The notes below the pieces were generated by a model. That model had not been told where the DNA came from. It was given only the letters and a program-made list of their open reading frames with translations, and ran no database searches. The position numbers and the translations under genes are program-made. A stretch of DNA of 32,538 nt from Thermoclostridium sp036562185 (GTDB taxonomy: Bacteria; Bacillota; Clostridia; DSM-8532), in contig DATCKN010000043.1 of assembly GCA_036562185.1 (NCBI GenBank), positions 1-32,538 on the forward strand, given 5' to 3'. Position 1 is the stretch's first letter. The number at the start of each line of letters is the position of its first letter. Below are positions 6,942-15,894 of this stretch, one piece after another.

Positions 6942-9929
6942 ATGGGGAAAAAAGCTGTTAAACAATCTACCATGTTTTTTATTACAGGGGGAATAATGTT
7001 ACTTCTGTCTGTTCTGTTGGTAATTTTCTCCTTGATGGCGAAGGATTGCTACAATGAGGCTATTTCAGCACATGAAAGACAATTGGAATTAATGCAGATG
7101 GGAAACGATTTGGTTAATGCATCTGAGCTGTTGACAAATGAAGTAAGAAAGTATGTTCAGTTTGGTAATAAAATAAACTATGACAATTACTGGAAAGAAG
7201 TAAATGAGACAAAAACACGGGAAAAGATTATAAACAGGCTGAAGGAGATTGGTATACCACAGGATGAACTTGACCTTGTAGAACTGGCAGTAAGGAATTC
7301 TACTGCCCTGGAAGAAGTAGAAAAGGCGGCAATGGATGCCGTATCAAGGAATGATTTTGATAAAGCCCGTAAACTGGTTTTTGATGATGAGTATGAGGAA
7401 AAGGTACTGAGTATTAAAGCTCCAGTAAATGAGTTTATTGAAAAAATGAGCAGTCGTCTTAATGATGAAGTTTCCACAACTGATAAAAAACTTGATGGTT
7501 ATATTGACCTTGTGGTAATTTTTATCATTTTAATTTTCATATGTGCTGCATTTAATATTGCATACCTGTACATAAAAGTAATCAAACCAGTTATACAGCT
7601 GAAAAATACCATGCTGGCCATAGCAGCAGGAGACCTGACACAGAATGTGGATGTACCTGTAGACAGTTCGGAAATTGGCCAGTTATCAGGTTCCATCGTA
7701 AAAACAAGGGATAGCCTTAAAGCACTTGTAACAGACACCGGTACACTGCTTAATTCAGCAAAAGAAGGCAGGCTTGATGCGAGAGCGGAGGCGTCAAAGC
7801 ATGATGGCGACTACCGCCGGATTATTGAAGACATCAATAAGTTGCTGGATACAATTGCCACACCGGTTGATGAGGCAAGAAATATACTTGGCAGGCTGGC
7901 AAACAACGACTTTACGATGAGAATGGAGGGAGAATACAAGGGAGAACTGCTGGACCTTTCAAATGCGATAAATGCTGTTCGAGCTCAACTGTTAAGAATA
8001 GAGAATGTATTTTTAAGGGTGACAAATGGGGATACAAGCTTGCTTGAGGAATACATCAAAATTGGCAGGCGTTGCGAAAATGACAATATGATTCCTGCAT
8101 TAATCGGCATGATGAAAGCAATCCGGGATCTGATAAATGAAGTGGACAGAATCACCACTGAATGTGTGAACGGTAATATCAATAATGTGAGAGGCAATGT
8201 CAATGCTTTCAATGGCGGGTATAAGGAAATAGTTGAAGGTATCAATAACATGCTGGATGCAGTAATAGAGCCATGCAGTGAAGCAATAAGAATATTGAAA
8301 GTGATGGCATTAAATGATTACACATTGTCAATGAGCAATAAATATAAGGGTGATTTTTCCGCATTGGCTAATTCCATAAACGATGTACAGGCAAGATTGT
8401 TAACGGTCCAAAATATTGCAGTTAAAATTTCCCAGGGGGATATCAGTGAACTTGAGAACCTGCGCAGGATAGGAAAGAGATCTGAAAATGATCGGCTTAT
8501 GCCTGCGTTTATCAACATGATGGAAGCTATACAAAGCCTGATAGATGAAACTAAAGCGCTGGCCCGTGCAGCGGCGGAAGGTAACCTGAATGTAAGGGGA
8601 GATGCCGCTAAGTTTAAAGGTGAGTATGTAAACATCATAAACGGCATTAATGATATCGTAAGTTCCGCAGCTACACCTTTGCAGGAAGTTAAGAATGTTA
8701 TGGTGCAAATGTCCCAGGGCAACCTGAGCGCATCTGTTAAAGGAAGCTATAAGGGCGATTATTCAATACTGACGAATTCGGTTAATGAAACAGCATTAAC
8801 GCTAAAAAATGTTGTAAGCGAAATCAGCAACATCCTGTTAAGGATCGCGGAAAATGATTTGAACATCGGGACTGTACGGACATATAAGGGTGACTTTGCA
8901 TTAATTTCAGACTCTTTAAACAAAATAATCGATTCTTTAAATATAACGTTGAAAGAATTAAATACAGCGGCAGACGAAGTAGCTGCCGGTGCAGAACAAA
9001 TTGCAGATGCCAGCCAAAGCCTGTCTCAGGGTACGGAGGAACAGGCAAGTTCTATTGAAGAAATAACGGCTTCGATAACAGAAGTTGCAGTACAGGTAAA
9101 ACAAAATGCTGCAAATGCAGCTCAGGCAAATGAATTAAGCTTGCTGGCCAAAAACGATGCGATTAAAGGCAACGAACAGATGAAGGAAATGCTGCTGGCA
9201 ATGCAGGATATTAATGAGTCATCATCCAGCATTTCAAAGATTATTAAAGTAATAGATGATATAGCCTTCCAGACAAACATCCTGGCTCTGAATGCAGCGG
9301 TGGAAGCAGCACGGGCAGGACAATACGGGAAGGGTTTTGCCGTTGTGGCCGAAGAAGTGAGAAATCTTGCACAAAAAAGTGCAAATGCAGCAAAAGAGAC
9401 TACAACGATGATTGAGAATTCAATTGAAAAGGCCCGTGCCGGTACAAAAATTGCAAATGATACAGCCCAGGCACTAAATGAAATTGTTGAAAGCATAAGC
9501 AAGGCAGCAGAGCTTGTCGAGCAGATTTCTTCAGCTTCTTCTGAACAAGCTTCGGCCATTTCGCAGATTAACCAGGCTGTTGATCAGGTATCGCAGGTAG
9601 TACAATCCAACTCTGCAACTGCGGAAGAAAGTGCAGCTGCCAGTGAAGAACTGTCCAGCCAGGCTGATATGCTGAAAGAGATGGTTAACAGGTTCAAACT
9701 CAGAAGTGAAAAAGATATCGGTTGGCAGAGTTTTGAAAGATTGAACCCGGATATTCTTCATGCAATTGAAGATATAATTGAAAAAAGAAAAAAGGAGAAA
9801 GAAAGTGTCCTGGCAGAAAATTTGGTTCAATCAGAACCGGACAGCAAAGATAATTTAAAGGGCAGGCAAACCGATTCATCAGAAAAGCATTTGATTTCGT
9901 TTGAAGACAGGGATTTCGGCAAGTATTAA
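6942..9929 (+). CDS. Methyl-accepting chemotaxis protein with tandem HAMP-like array
   Basis: 995 residues. Membrane helices lie at about 9-31 and 188-211 and flank a helical extracytoplasmic domain (32-187) that should sense the signal. A HAMP domain starts near 212. It is followed by a long series of HAMP-like units with the motif YKGD/E-aromatic recurring every 45 residues, up to about 675. The cytoplasmic signalling coiled coil covers about 690-915, with the conserved hairpin tip FQTNILALNAAVEAARAG near 786-803. A charged tail of about 80 residues ends the protein. The tip binds CheA/CheW, encoded just upstream. The start follows GTAGGAGGATA. No cheR or cheB lies nearby, so adaptation by methylation, if any, depends on distant genes. 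The extended poly-HAMP region is far longer than in ordinary receptors. Confidence 0.92.
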   Translation: MGKKAVKQSTMFFITGGIMLLLSVLLVIFSLMAKDCYNEAISAHERQLELMQMGNDLVNASELLTNEVRKYVQFGNKINYDNYWKEVNETKTREKIINRLKEIGIPQDELDLVELAVRNSTALEEVEKAAMDAVSRNDFDKARKLVFDDEYEEKVLSIKAPVNEFIEKMSSRLNDEVSTTDKKLDGYIDLVVIFIILIFICAAFNIAYLYIKVIKPVIQLKNTMLAIAAGDLTQNVDVPVDSSEIGQLSGSIVKTRDSLKALVTDTGTLLNSAKEGRLDARAEASKHDGDYRRIIEDINKLLDTIATPVDEARNILGRLANNDFTMRMEGEYKGELLDLSNAINAVRAQLLRIENVFLRVTNGDTSLLEEYIKIGRRCENDNMIPALIGMMKAIRDLINEVDRITTECVNGNINNVRGNVNAFNGGYKEIVEGINNMLDAVIEPCSEAIRILKVMALNDYTLSMSNKYKGDFSALANSINDVQARLLTVQNIAVKISQGDISELENLRRIGKRSENDRLMPAFINMMEAIQSLIDETKALARAAAEGNLNVRGDAAKFKGEYVNIINGINDIVSSAATPLQEVKNVMVQMSQGNLSASVKGSYKGDYSILTNSVNETALTLKNVVSEISNILLRIAENDLNIGTVRTYKGDFALISDSLNKIIDSLNITLKELNTAADEVAAGAEQIADASQSLSQGTEEQASSIEEITASITEVAVQVKQNAANAAQANELSLLAKNDAIKGNEQMKEMLLAMQDINESSSSISKIIKVIDDIAFQTNILALNAAVEAARAGQYGKGFAVVAEEVRNLAQKSANAAKETTTMIENSIEKARAGTKIANDTAQALNEIVESISKAAELVEQISSASSEQASAISQINQAVDQVSQVVQSNSATAEESAAASEELSSQADMLKEMVNRFKLRSEKDIGWQSFERLNPDILHAIEDIIEKRKKEKESVLAENLVQSEPDSKDNLKGRQTDSSEKHLISFEDRDFGKY
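7575..8966 (+). repeat. Coding repeat: about nine 45-residue HAMP-like units
   Basis: Within the receptor, the motif (Y/F)(K/N)G(D/E/G)(Y/F/L) or its HDGDY variant begins at residues 287, 332, 423, 468, 558, 603 and 648, all steps of 45 or 90-91. The two gaps of about 90 residues are filled by variant units (RRCENDNMIPAL near 376 and KRSENDRLMPAF near 512). There is also a higher-order duplication of about 135 residues, with the block from about 352 matching the block from about 487. The array follows the second membrane helix, where stacked HAMP domains relay signals. Confidence 0.8.
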
Positions 9930-9976
9930 AATTTAGCTTTATAAAAGGATAAATCAAATATCTTCATCCCACTGAT

Positions 9977-10027
9977 AAACCGGCCTCCGAATAGTTAGAT
10001 TTTGGTCTGACTTTTGAAGGCCGGTTT
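9977..10027 (+). terminator. Hairpin after the chemosensory operon
   Basis: AAACCGGCCT at 9977-9986 is perfectly complementary to AGGCCGGTTT at 10018-10027, with a loop of 31 bases. The T-tract after the stem is poor (GTATATTG), so termination may be weak or need another factor. Its position just after the receptor stop codon supports a 3'-end role. Confidence 0.5.
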
Positions 10028-10157
10028 GTATATTGTACTCACCGGCATAGATTACGCCGTTTTCACGCTTTGATAAAACCCAGTTAAGCATTCGGTAATT
10101 ATTTTAAGAAAAGATAGAAAATAAAAATAGTTCCAGGACAGAAAATGAACAGGTATT

Positions 10158-10166
10158 TGATATAAT
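10158..10166 (+). promoter_or_regulatory. Extended -10 promoter candidate for sbcDC
   Basis: TGATATAAT at 10158-10166 matches the extended -10 pattern TGnTATAAT. The best upstream -35 candidate, AGGACA at 10135-10140, is spaced too far to be convincing, which is acceptable for an extended -10 promoter. It lies about 110 bases before the sbcD start. Confidence 0.45.
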
Positions 10167-10276
10167 TAGATCAGGTAATCATAATTCGCCATTATGTTTC
10201 GGGTTTGGGCAATTTTAGCCGGGATGATTATAGCCCATTTATTGAATATCATAACTCAATCAGTAAGGAGGTTTCC

Positions 10277-11527
10277 ATGCGCATATTACATACATCCGAC
10301 TGGCATCTGGGCAGAAATCTGGAGAATATCAGCCGCATCGATGAACAGCGTGAGTTCATAGACTGCCTGTGCAAAATTGTGGAAGAGCAGAAGATTGATC
10401 TTGTCCTGATTGCTGGAGATATATACGATACATATAATCCCTCTGCTGCTGCAGAGGAACTTTTTTATGATGCAATTGACAGGCTCAATGGCAAAGGCAA
10501 AAGGGCAGTTGTTGTGATAGCGGGAAATCATGATAACCCTGAACGCCTTTGTGCGGCAAGCCCGCTGGCATATAAAAACGGTATAATCCTTCTGGGATAC
10601 CCCGGAAGTGATGCCGGCATCTATAAAGCCGGCACAGGAGAGATAAAAATTGCTGATTCCGGGCCGGGATGGCTGGAGATTGGTATGCCATACTGCGAGC
10701 ATAATGCTGTAATTATAGCACTACCGTATCCTTCGGAAGCCCGCCTGGAAGAGCTTCTGTCACAGCAGGCTGATGAGGAGGTTCTGCAAAAAGCATATTC
10801 TGATAAAATTGGCAGTATTTTTTCTTCGCTCAGCCAGAAGTTCAGACATGATACGGTAAATCTGATCGTAGGACATATTTTCCTAAGGGGGGGAAAAGAG
10901 TCGGAGTCTGAAAGGACGCTGCAGGTGGGTGGAGCTTTGACGGTAGAGCCTGAAATCCTGCCGGCGAATGCACATTTTGCAGCCCTGGGGCATCTGCACC
11001 GCCCGCAGGAAATCAGAAATGCGCCATGCCCGGCGTTTTATTCTGGTTCTCCCCTTGCTTACAGTTTTTCCGAAGCCGAGCACAGCAAAGCCGTGTATAT
11101 AATCAATGCAAATCCGGGGGAAAAGGCGGATATCAAACCTATTTATCTCGACTGCGGCAAGCCGCTTAGAAGATGGGTTGCTGAAGAAGGAATAGCGCAG
11201 GCCATTAAATGGTGCGAAGAAGGCAGGGATTTGAATGCATGGATTGATCTTGAGATAGTGACCGACAGGATTTTAACGATGGATGAGCAGAAAACATTAA
11301 GGTCGTTGAATCCCGGGATTATTAACATCCGTCCCAGATTGAAATCTGAAAACGAAAACATTACCAGTTACCAGAGCAGGGAAGGTAAAAAAATAGATGA
11401 ACTTTTTAAGGACTTCTACAAATTTAAAATGCAGGCCGAAATTCCGGATGAACTGATGAGCGCTTTTATTGAAATCTTAAACGAAGAAGATGAGGAGGAC
11501 ACGGCGGATGAGACCGAAGTTTCTTGA
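10277..11527 (+). CDS. sbcD: Exonuclease subunit SbcD (Mre11-type)
   Basis: 416 residues of the calcineurin-like phosphoesterase family. Metal-binding motifs are in order: TSDWHLGR near the N-terminus, AGDIYD, AGNHDNPER, then GHIFLRGG and GHLHRPQ. SbcD is the nuclease of the SbcCD complex, which opens DNA hairpins and processes blocked double-strand ends in the cytoplasm. The frame is open from 10205, but AAGGAGG at 10265-10271 directly precedes the ATG at 10277, and family homology begins there (MRILHTSDW). It overlaps the sbcC start by 20 bases, suggesting translational coupling. Confidence 0.95.
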   Translation: MRILHTSDWHLGRNLENISRIDEQREFIDCLCKIVEEQKIDLVLIAGDIYDTYNPSAAAEELFYDAIDRLNGKGKRAVVVIAGNHDNPERLCAASPLAYKNGIILLGYPGSDAGIYKAGTGEIKIADSGPGWLEIGMPYCEHNAVIIALPYPSEARLEELLSQQADEEVLQKAYSDKIGSIFSSLSQKFRHDTVNLIVGHIFLRGGKESESERTLQVGGALTVEPEILPANAHFAALGHLHRPQEIRNAPCPAFYSGSPLAYSFSEAEHSKAVYIINANPGEKADIKPIYLDCGKPLRRWVAEEGIAQAIKWCEEGRDLNAWIDLEIVTDRILTMDEQKTLRSLNPGIINIRPRLKSENENITSYQSREGKKIDELFKDFYKFKMQAEIPDELMSAFIEILNEEDEEDTADETEVS

Positions 11528-14500
11528 AATAGAGGGGTTACAGAGCTTTCGCGATATACAGAGGATAGATTTCGAAACCTTGGGGGAATTAGGCCTGTTT
11601 GGAATTTTCGGACCCACCGGAAGCGGCAAATCCACAATCCTTGACGCCATCACCTTTGCTTTATATGGCAAGGTGAAAAGGGCTGACGGGGGAACGCAGG
11701 GCATAATTAATGCCAATATGAATACCGCAAAGGTCGCATTTACCTTCGAATTGGTGAGAGGTGGCAACAGAAAGACTTTCAGGGTGGAAAGGGTGTACCA
11801 GAGAAAAAAGGGTACGGTTAATTCATGCGAGCCTAAGATTGCCAGGCTTATTGAAATCACAGATGCAGGACAAATACCGGTATGCGACAAGGCAACCGAT
11901 GTGAGCAACCATGTCAAAGAATTGCTTGGTTTAAGCCATGAAGACTTTACCAGGGCTGTCGTGCTGCCGCAGAACAGTTTCCACGAATTTCTGCTGCTTA
12001 GTAACTCGGACAGGAGAAAAATGCTTGAAAGGATTTTTTACCTTGAAGAATACGGAAAGCAACTGCAGGAGAAGCTGAACCGGAAGATGGCCAGGCTGAA
12101 AAGCAGGACCGATGTCCTTGCCGGGGAATTGAAAGGGTACGCAGATGCCACAGGTGAAGCCCTTGAAGAATCCAAAAAAGCATTGGAAGATGCTGTTGCT
12201 GAAAGAAACAGGGTGGAAAAAGAACTGAAAAGCCTGGAATCGAAATACAATGAAGCAAAAGAAGTTTGGAACCTTGTCCGGGAGTTGTCGTTTATCGAAC
12301 AGAGAGAAAAACAGCATTTGGCATGTGGGGCAGAGATTGCGGAAAAAAGGGTGCGGCTCGAGAATGCTGTAAAAGCAGACAGCCTGGTTGAAATGATCCG
12401 GAAAAATACCGGGCTGAGTGAAAAACTGAAAGGTATTGAAATACAGCTAAATGAAGTTCTGGGGGTTCTCTCGGGTATCGCGGATGAACTTAATGAAACA
12501 AGGCAAAAATATGAAACCGTAAAGAATGAAGCTGCAACCGAACAACCAAAACTGGTGGAACTTAGGACCAGGCTTGTGGATGCATTGGGCATAAAAGAAG
12601 AAGTAAAGAAAATAAATGATAATATTAATGAACTCAGGAGTTACGAGGACAAGCTCAAGATTGAGATTACAAGCAAAAGCGAAGTTATAGCAAAGGAAAC
12701 GGGAGAAATTGAAGAGCTGGAGCAAAACCTTTCCGGGCTTAAGCCGGAAATGGAGTCCTTAAAAACCGATCCCGGATATCGTCAGCAGATCCAGGACGGA
12801 TTGCAGCTTGAAAACGAAATTGAAACACGGAGAAGAAATATAAAGGACATTGAGGACAAGGTGTCTGTGCTTGCCGGCACCGTTGGCGGGCTTGAACTAA
12901 AACTGGAACAGGTAAGAAATGATATTTCACTGGTACAAAAATCGCTGGAAGATCTGAATGGGGAAAAACTTGAACATGAAGCAACAAAACCGGAAGATAA
13001 AAATGCTGTCTTAAACTACATAGAAAAGCTTCGTTCAATGCAGGCGCTTTTTAATGTCTTAAGCATTAGAAAAAGTGAACTGGATGAGCTGGAATCAAGA
13101 ATTGCCAACAGTAACACAAGGCTTAAGGAACTGAAGCAAAAGGCGATGCTGCTTAATGAAGAAAAGGAAAAAGCAAATACAGTCCTTCAGCAATGCAGGA
13201 CAGAGTTCGAGAATGCAAACAGGGAGAAGGAACAGAATATTGCATGGCTCCTTTCAAAAAGCCTGAAAGACGGCGAACCATGTCCTGTCTGTGGCTCAAC
13301 TCACCATCCGAATCCTTATGTTCACGCAGAAGGATCAGAACCGGCTGTTATTGAAAAACGTGCAGACCAGGCAAGAGATAGGCTTAATGATGCAGAAAGG
13401 ACTCTTAAAGACGCTGAAACGGCATATCTTATTGCAGAAGAACAGGTGAAATCACTGGCAGGCCAGATTGAACAGGCTGTACAGGAGTTTAGTGGCAAGG
13501 CAGCAGAATATGAAGAGGAAAAGAGGAAACTGCCGGAGCAATTAATGAACCTCGAGCCGGAGCAAATTCGCCTTGAACTGGAAAGAATGAACGCTGCCGC
13601 CATTGAAAAACTCAATGCCATTGAAGCATGGGAGAAAAAGCAGGAGGAATATAACAAAGAGGTTCAAAAACTGAATGATATAATGTCAGGATATAAGCTG
13701 CTGGAAAACGGAGTCCTTTCAGAACTTAAGGTGAACCGGGAAAACCTGGAGCAACTGAATAAATCATTATCCGATGCAAAGAGGATATTTGATGGGATGC
13801 AAAATAAATACATGGATTTTCTTAAGCATCATAAAATAGAAAGCGCTTCTTCCGAACTTGCAAGGCTCTCGGAAAACGACCGCAGGCTGAATGCAATGCA
13901 GAAGCAGATGGATCAGTGTCAGGATTTAATCAATAATAAAAGGGTTAATCTGGAAAAACGGAAAGAAGAGCTGAGGGTATTACATACCGACAGCTTCAAA
14001 GCAGAAACCGAAATTAACAATCTGGTTATGCAGAAGGAGGACAGGGAAAACAAACTGAAAGGACTGGCAGGAGATGCAGGTATTGAAGAAGAAATCAGGC
14101 GGATTGATGAAAAGCTTGAAACGTACGCAAACCTTGAAAAGCAATACTCAGAAAAACTTCAGGTTCTTGAAAAGCGGCATAACGGCCTATTGACCGAAAA
14201 ATCCCTGCTTATGAGCCAAAAGGAGATTTACTCAGAAAACCTGAAAACTGAAGAGGACAGGCTTAAAAAAGCCCTCATCGAAAAAGGTTTTGAAAGTATA
14301 AATGAGGTGGAAAGTTCGGTAATTTCACCTGAAATGCAGAAAGCCCTTAAAGATGAAATAGAAGAATATGACCAGTCAGGGACAAATATCAGGGCGCAGA
14401 AGGATATGGTGATGAAGAAACTGAATTCCCGCAGCATCACCGAAGAGGAATGGAACAGGATAAGCAGTTCTTATGAGGAACTGGTATTGTACAAGGAAAA

Positions 14501-15116
14501 ATGTGCTTCTCTCAGCGAGGTTGCAAGGAATAACTTTGAAAAAATAAAAATCAAGCATGACAAATGGGTTGAGCTGACCAATAATTACAATGGACTTAAG
14601 CATAAACAGGATTTGTACGAACAAATACAGAAACTTTTAAGAGCAAACAGCTTTATTGATTTCATAGCCGAGGAACGTCTCCGTTATGTTGCCACCAGGG
14701 CTTCCGAAATACTTGGGGTTATGACAAAGTATAAATTTGCCCTGGAACTGGATACCGATGCCGGGTTTATAATCAGGGACAATGCCAATGGCGGGGTCCA
14801 CAGGATGGTAAACTCGCTGTCAGGAGGGGAAACCTTTTTAACATCGCTGTCCCTGGCTTTGGCGTTGTCCGAACATGTACAGCTTAAGGGGCAGAGCCCG
14901 TTGGAGTTTTTCTTCCTGGATGAGGGCTTCGGAACACTGGATAATAACCTGCTGGATAACGTGATTGATTCCCTTGAACGGTTAAGCAGGAAAGAAAGGG
15001 TTATTGGGCTTATCAGCCATGTACCCGAGTTGCGGTTAAGAATTGCACGAAGGCTGCTAGTTGATCCACCCACATCACAAGGTAATGGCAGCAGGGTAAG
15101 AATTGAGAAGGCTTGA
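11508..15116 (+). CDS. sbcC: Exonuclease subunit SbcC (Rad50-type ATPase)
   Basis: 1202 residues. The N-terminal ABC ATPase lobe has Walker A GPTGSGKST (35-43). Two long coiled-coil arms flank a zinc hook, CPVC at 592-595. The C-terminal lobe has signature LSGGETF near 1104 and Walker B FFFLDEGFGTLD near 1134. The protein pairs with SbcD and regulates its nuclease by ATP-driven clamping, with hooks linking two complexes. The ATG at 11508 is preferred because GAGGAGG lies at 11492-11498 and the conserved MRPKFLEIEGLQSF starts there; an upstream in-frame start at 11490 lacks this spacing. Length and motifs are normal and complete. Confidence 0.95.
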   Translation: MRPKFLEIEGLQSFRDIQRIDFETLGELGLFGIFGPTGSGKSTILDAITFALYGKVKRADGGTQGIINANMNTAKVAFTFELVRGGNRKTFRVERVYQRKKGTVNSCEPKIARLIEITDAGQIPVCDKATDVSNHVKELLGLSHEDFTRAVVLPQNSFHEFLLLSNSDRRKMLERIFYLEEYGKQLQEKLNRKMARLKSRTDVLAGELKGYADATGEALEESKKALEDAVAERNRVEKELKSLESKYNEAKEVWNLVRELSFIEQREKQHLACGAEIAEKRVRLENAVKADSLVEMIRKNTGLSEKLKGIEIQLNEVLGVLSGIADELNETRQKYETVKNEAATEQPKLVELRTRLVDALGIKEEVKKINDNINELRSYEDKLKIEITSKSEVIAKETGEIEELEQNLSGLKPEMESLKTDPGYRQQIQDGLQLENEIETRRRNIKDIEDKVSVLAGTVGGLELKLEQVRNDISLVQKSLEDLNGEKLEHEATKPEDKNAVLNYIEKLRSMQALFNVLSIRKSELDELESRIANSNTRLKELKQKAMLLNEEKEKANTVLQQCRTEFENANREKEQNIAWLLSKSLKDGEPCPVCGSTHHPNPYVHAEGSEPAVIEKRADQARDRLNDAERTLKDAETAYLIAEEQVKSLAGQIEQAVQEFSGKAAEYEEEKRKLPEQLMNLEPEQIRLELERMNAAAIEKLNAIEAWEKKQEEYNKEVQKLNDIMSGYKLLENGVLSELKVNRENLEQLNKSLSDAKRIFDGMQNKYMDFLKHHKIESASSELARLSENDRRLNAMQKQMDQCQDLINNKRVNLEKRKEELRVLHTDSFKAETEINNLVMQKEDRENKLKGLAGDAGIEEEIRRIDEKLETYANLEKQYSEKLQVLEKRHNGLLTEKSLLMSQKEIYSENLKTEEDRLKKALIEKGFESINEVESSVISPEMQKALKDEIEEYDQSGTNIRAQKDMVMKKLNSRSITEEEWNRISSSYEELVLYKEKCASLSEVARNNFEKIKIKHDKWVELTNNYNGLKHKQDLYEQIQKLLRANSFIDFIAEERLRYVATRASEILGVMTKYKFALELDTDAGFIIRDNANGGVHRMVNSLSGGETFLTSLSLALALSEHVQLKGQSPLEFFFLDEGFGTLDNNLLDNVIDSLERLSRKERVIGLISHVPELRLRIARRLLVDPPTSQGNGSRVRIEKA

Positions 15117-15170
15117 TAAATATTGGTTTAGCCATAACAGGTTTGGGTTCCAATAAGTTTATACCAGAAA

Positions 15171-15206
15171 AATTGCCGGACAGGGTTTATTTTTTGCCCT
15201 GTCCGG
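15171..15206 (-). terminator. Shared terminator between sbcC and the convergent small gene
   Basis: CCGGACAGGG at 15176-15185 pairs with CCCTGTCCGG at 15197-15206, a perfect 10-bp stem. Read on the minus strand, the stem is followed by CAATTTTT, the usual U-tract of an intrinsic terminator, so it should stop transcription of the minus-strand gene ending at 15236. The plus-strand T-run lies only in the loop, but the stem may also end sbcC transcripts. Confidence 0.75.
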
Positions 15207-15235
15207 AATTCCCATAACATAATATGCCTTGTCGA

Positions 15236-15607
15236 TTACTCATATATTATTATTCCTGCTTTATTGGCTAAATCCCTTAAGCCCTCTTCAATTTCTTGCC
15301 TTGAGAAGTTGTTCTTTTCCAGAAATTCATCATCAAAGCTGTTTAACCTTCGGTAAAAATCTATCGCCACCATTATTTGCCTTTTATCATCGGGATTTAA
15401 TCTGTCAAAAAGCATGTTTTCCGCTTCGTTGATTTTTCCTTTTGATATTAAGTCCAGCAGCTCTTGATGTAATTCATCGCTTTCCTTGAATCTTTCGTCT
15501 TCGGATATTTCGTAAACGGCATTGCTTTTTCCGAATACAATTTTGGCAAGAAAATTTATCATATTTGATATAATGCGCATAATATAGTCTTTTTCATACA
15601 TCATCAT
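15236..15607 (-). CDS. Small DUF6483-like protein
   Basis: About 123 residues, starting with three consecutive Met codons at 15607, 15604 and 15601 (the last giving MYEKDYIMRI). GGAGG at 15621-15625 is the ribosome binding site. A TTG at 15619 is only one base from it and is therefore unlikely. The sequence is acidic and helical with no membrane segment. The N-terminal pattern YEKDYIMRxIxxMxxFLAKIVFGK and the later LHQELLDLI fit the uncharacterised DUF6483 family of Clostridia; that assignment is from memory of the pattern. Function is unknown. It is a single-gene unit, convergent with sbcC. Confidence 0.65.
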   Translation of the reverse strand: MMMYEKDYIMRIISNMINFLAKIVFGKSNAVYEISEDERFKESDELHQELLDLISKGKINEAENMLFDRLNPDDKRQIMVAIDFYRRLNSFDDEFLEKNNFSRQEIEEGLRDLANKAGIIIYE

Positions 15608-15643
15608 AAAAAATATCAAACCTCCGCAGTTTGAGATTTTGCA

Positions 15644-15698
15644 TTCAGGCAGCTGAAGCTTTGTGCCTGAAATATGTATTGATAAATATATTTTATCA
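15644..15698 (-). promoter_or_regulatory. Promoter and inverted repeat upstream of the DUF6483-like gene
   Basis: On the minus strand an extended -10 candidate, TGATAAAAT, occupies 15698-15690. Between it and the start codon, TTCAGGCA (15644-15651) and TGCCTGAA (15664-15671) form a perfect 8-bp inverted repeat with a 12-base spacer. The repeat would lie in the untranslated leader and could be an operator or an RNA hairpin. The -35 box is poor. Confidence 0.4.
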
Positions 15699-15894
15699 GT
15701 ATTTTACATATAATTGCTATTATCATTTTATGATGATATATTTCTGTAAACGTTAGTCGAAAAAGGTATAATCGCGCATTCATTCTGGAATATTAAAAAA
15801 AATTATTGATACTGCATAAGTTTTGAGTATGATTGTTATCTGGTACTTACTGATTTGTTATTAAATTACTGGTTTGCTTCTGGAAGAAGATAGC

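Larger units (their letters stand above)
9930..10276. other. Intergenic region between mcp and sbcD
   Basis: About 350 bases without a gene on either strand. It holds the long hairpin at 9977-10027, which probably ends the chemosensory operon, and an extended -10 promoter candidate at 10158-10166 for sbcD. The open frame reading into sbcD from 10205 has no ribosome binding site at its beginning. Confidence 0.6.

Noticed and set aside
8318..8722. Long minus-strand frames inside the chemoreceptor gene
   Set aside because: Shadow frames of the repetitive HAMP coding region; no start signals and unlikely composition.
10205..10276. Upstream extension of sbcD
   Set aside because: The strong AAGGAGG immediately before 10277 and conserved MRILHTSDWHLGR show the real start; the extension has no ribosome binding site.
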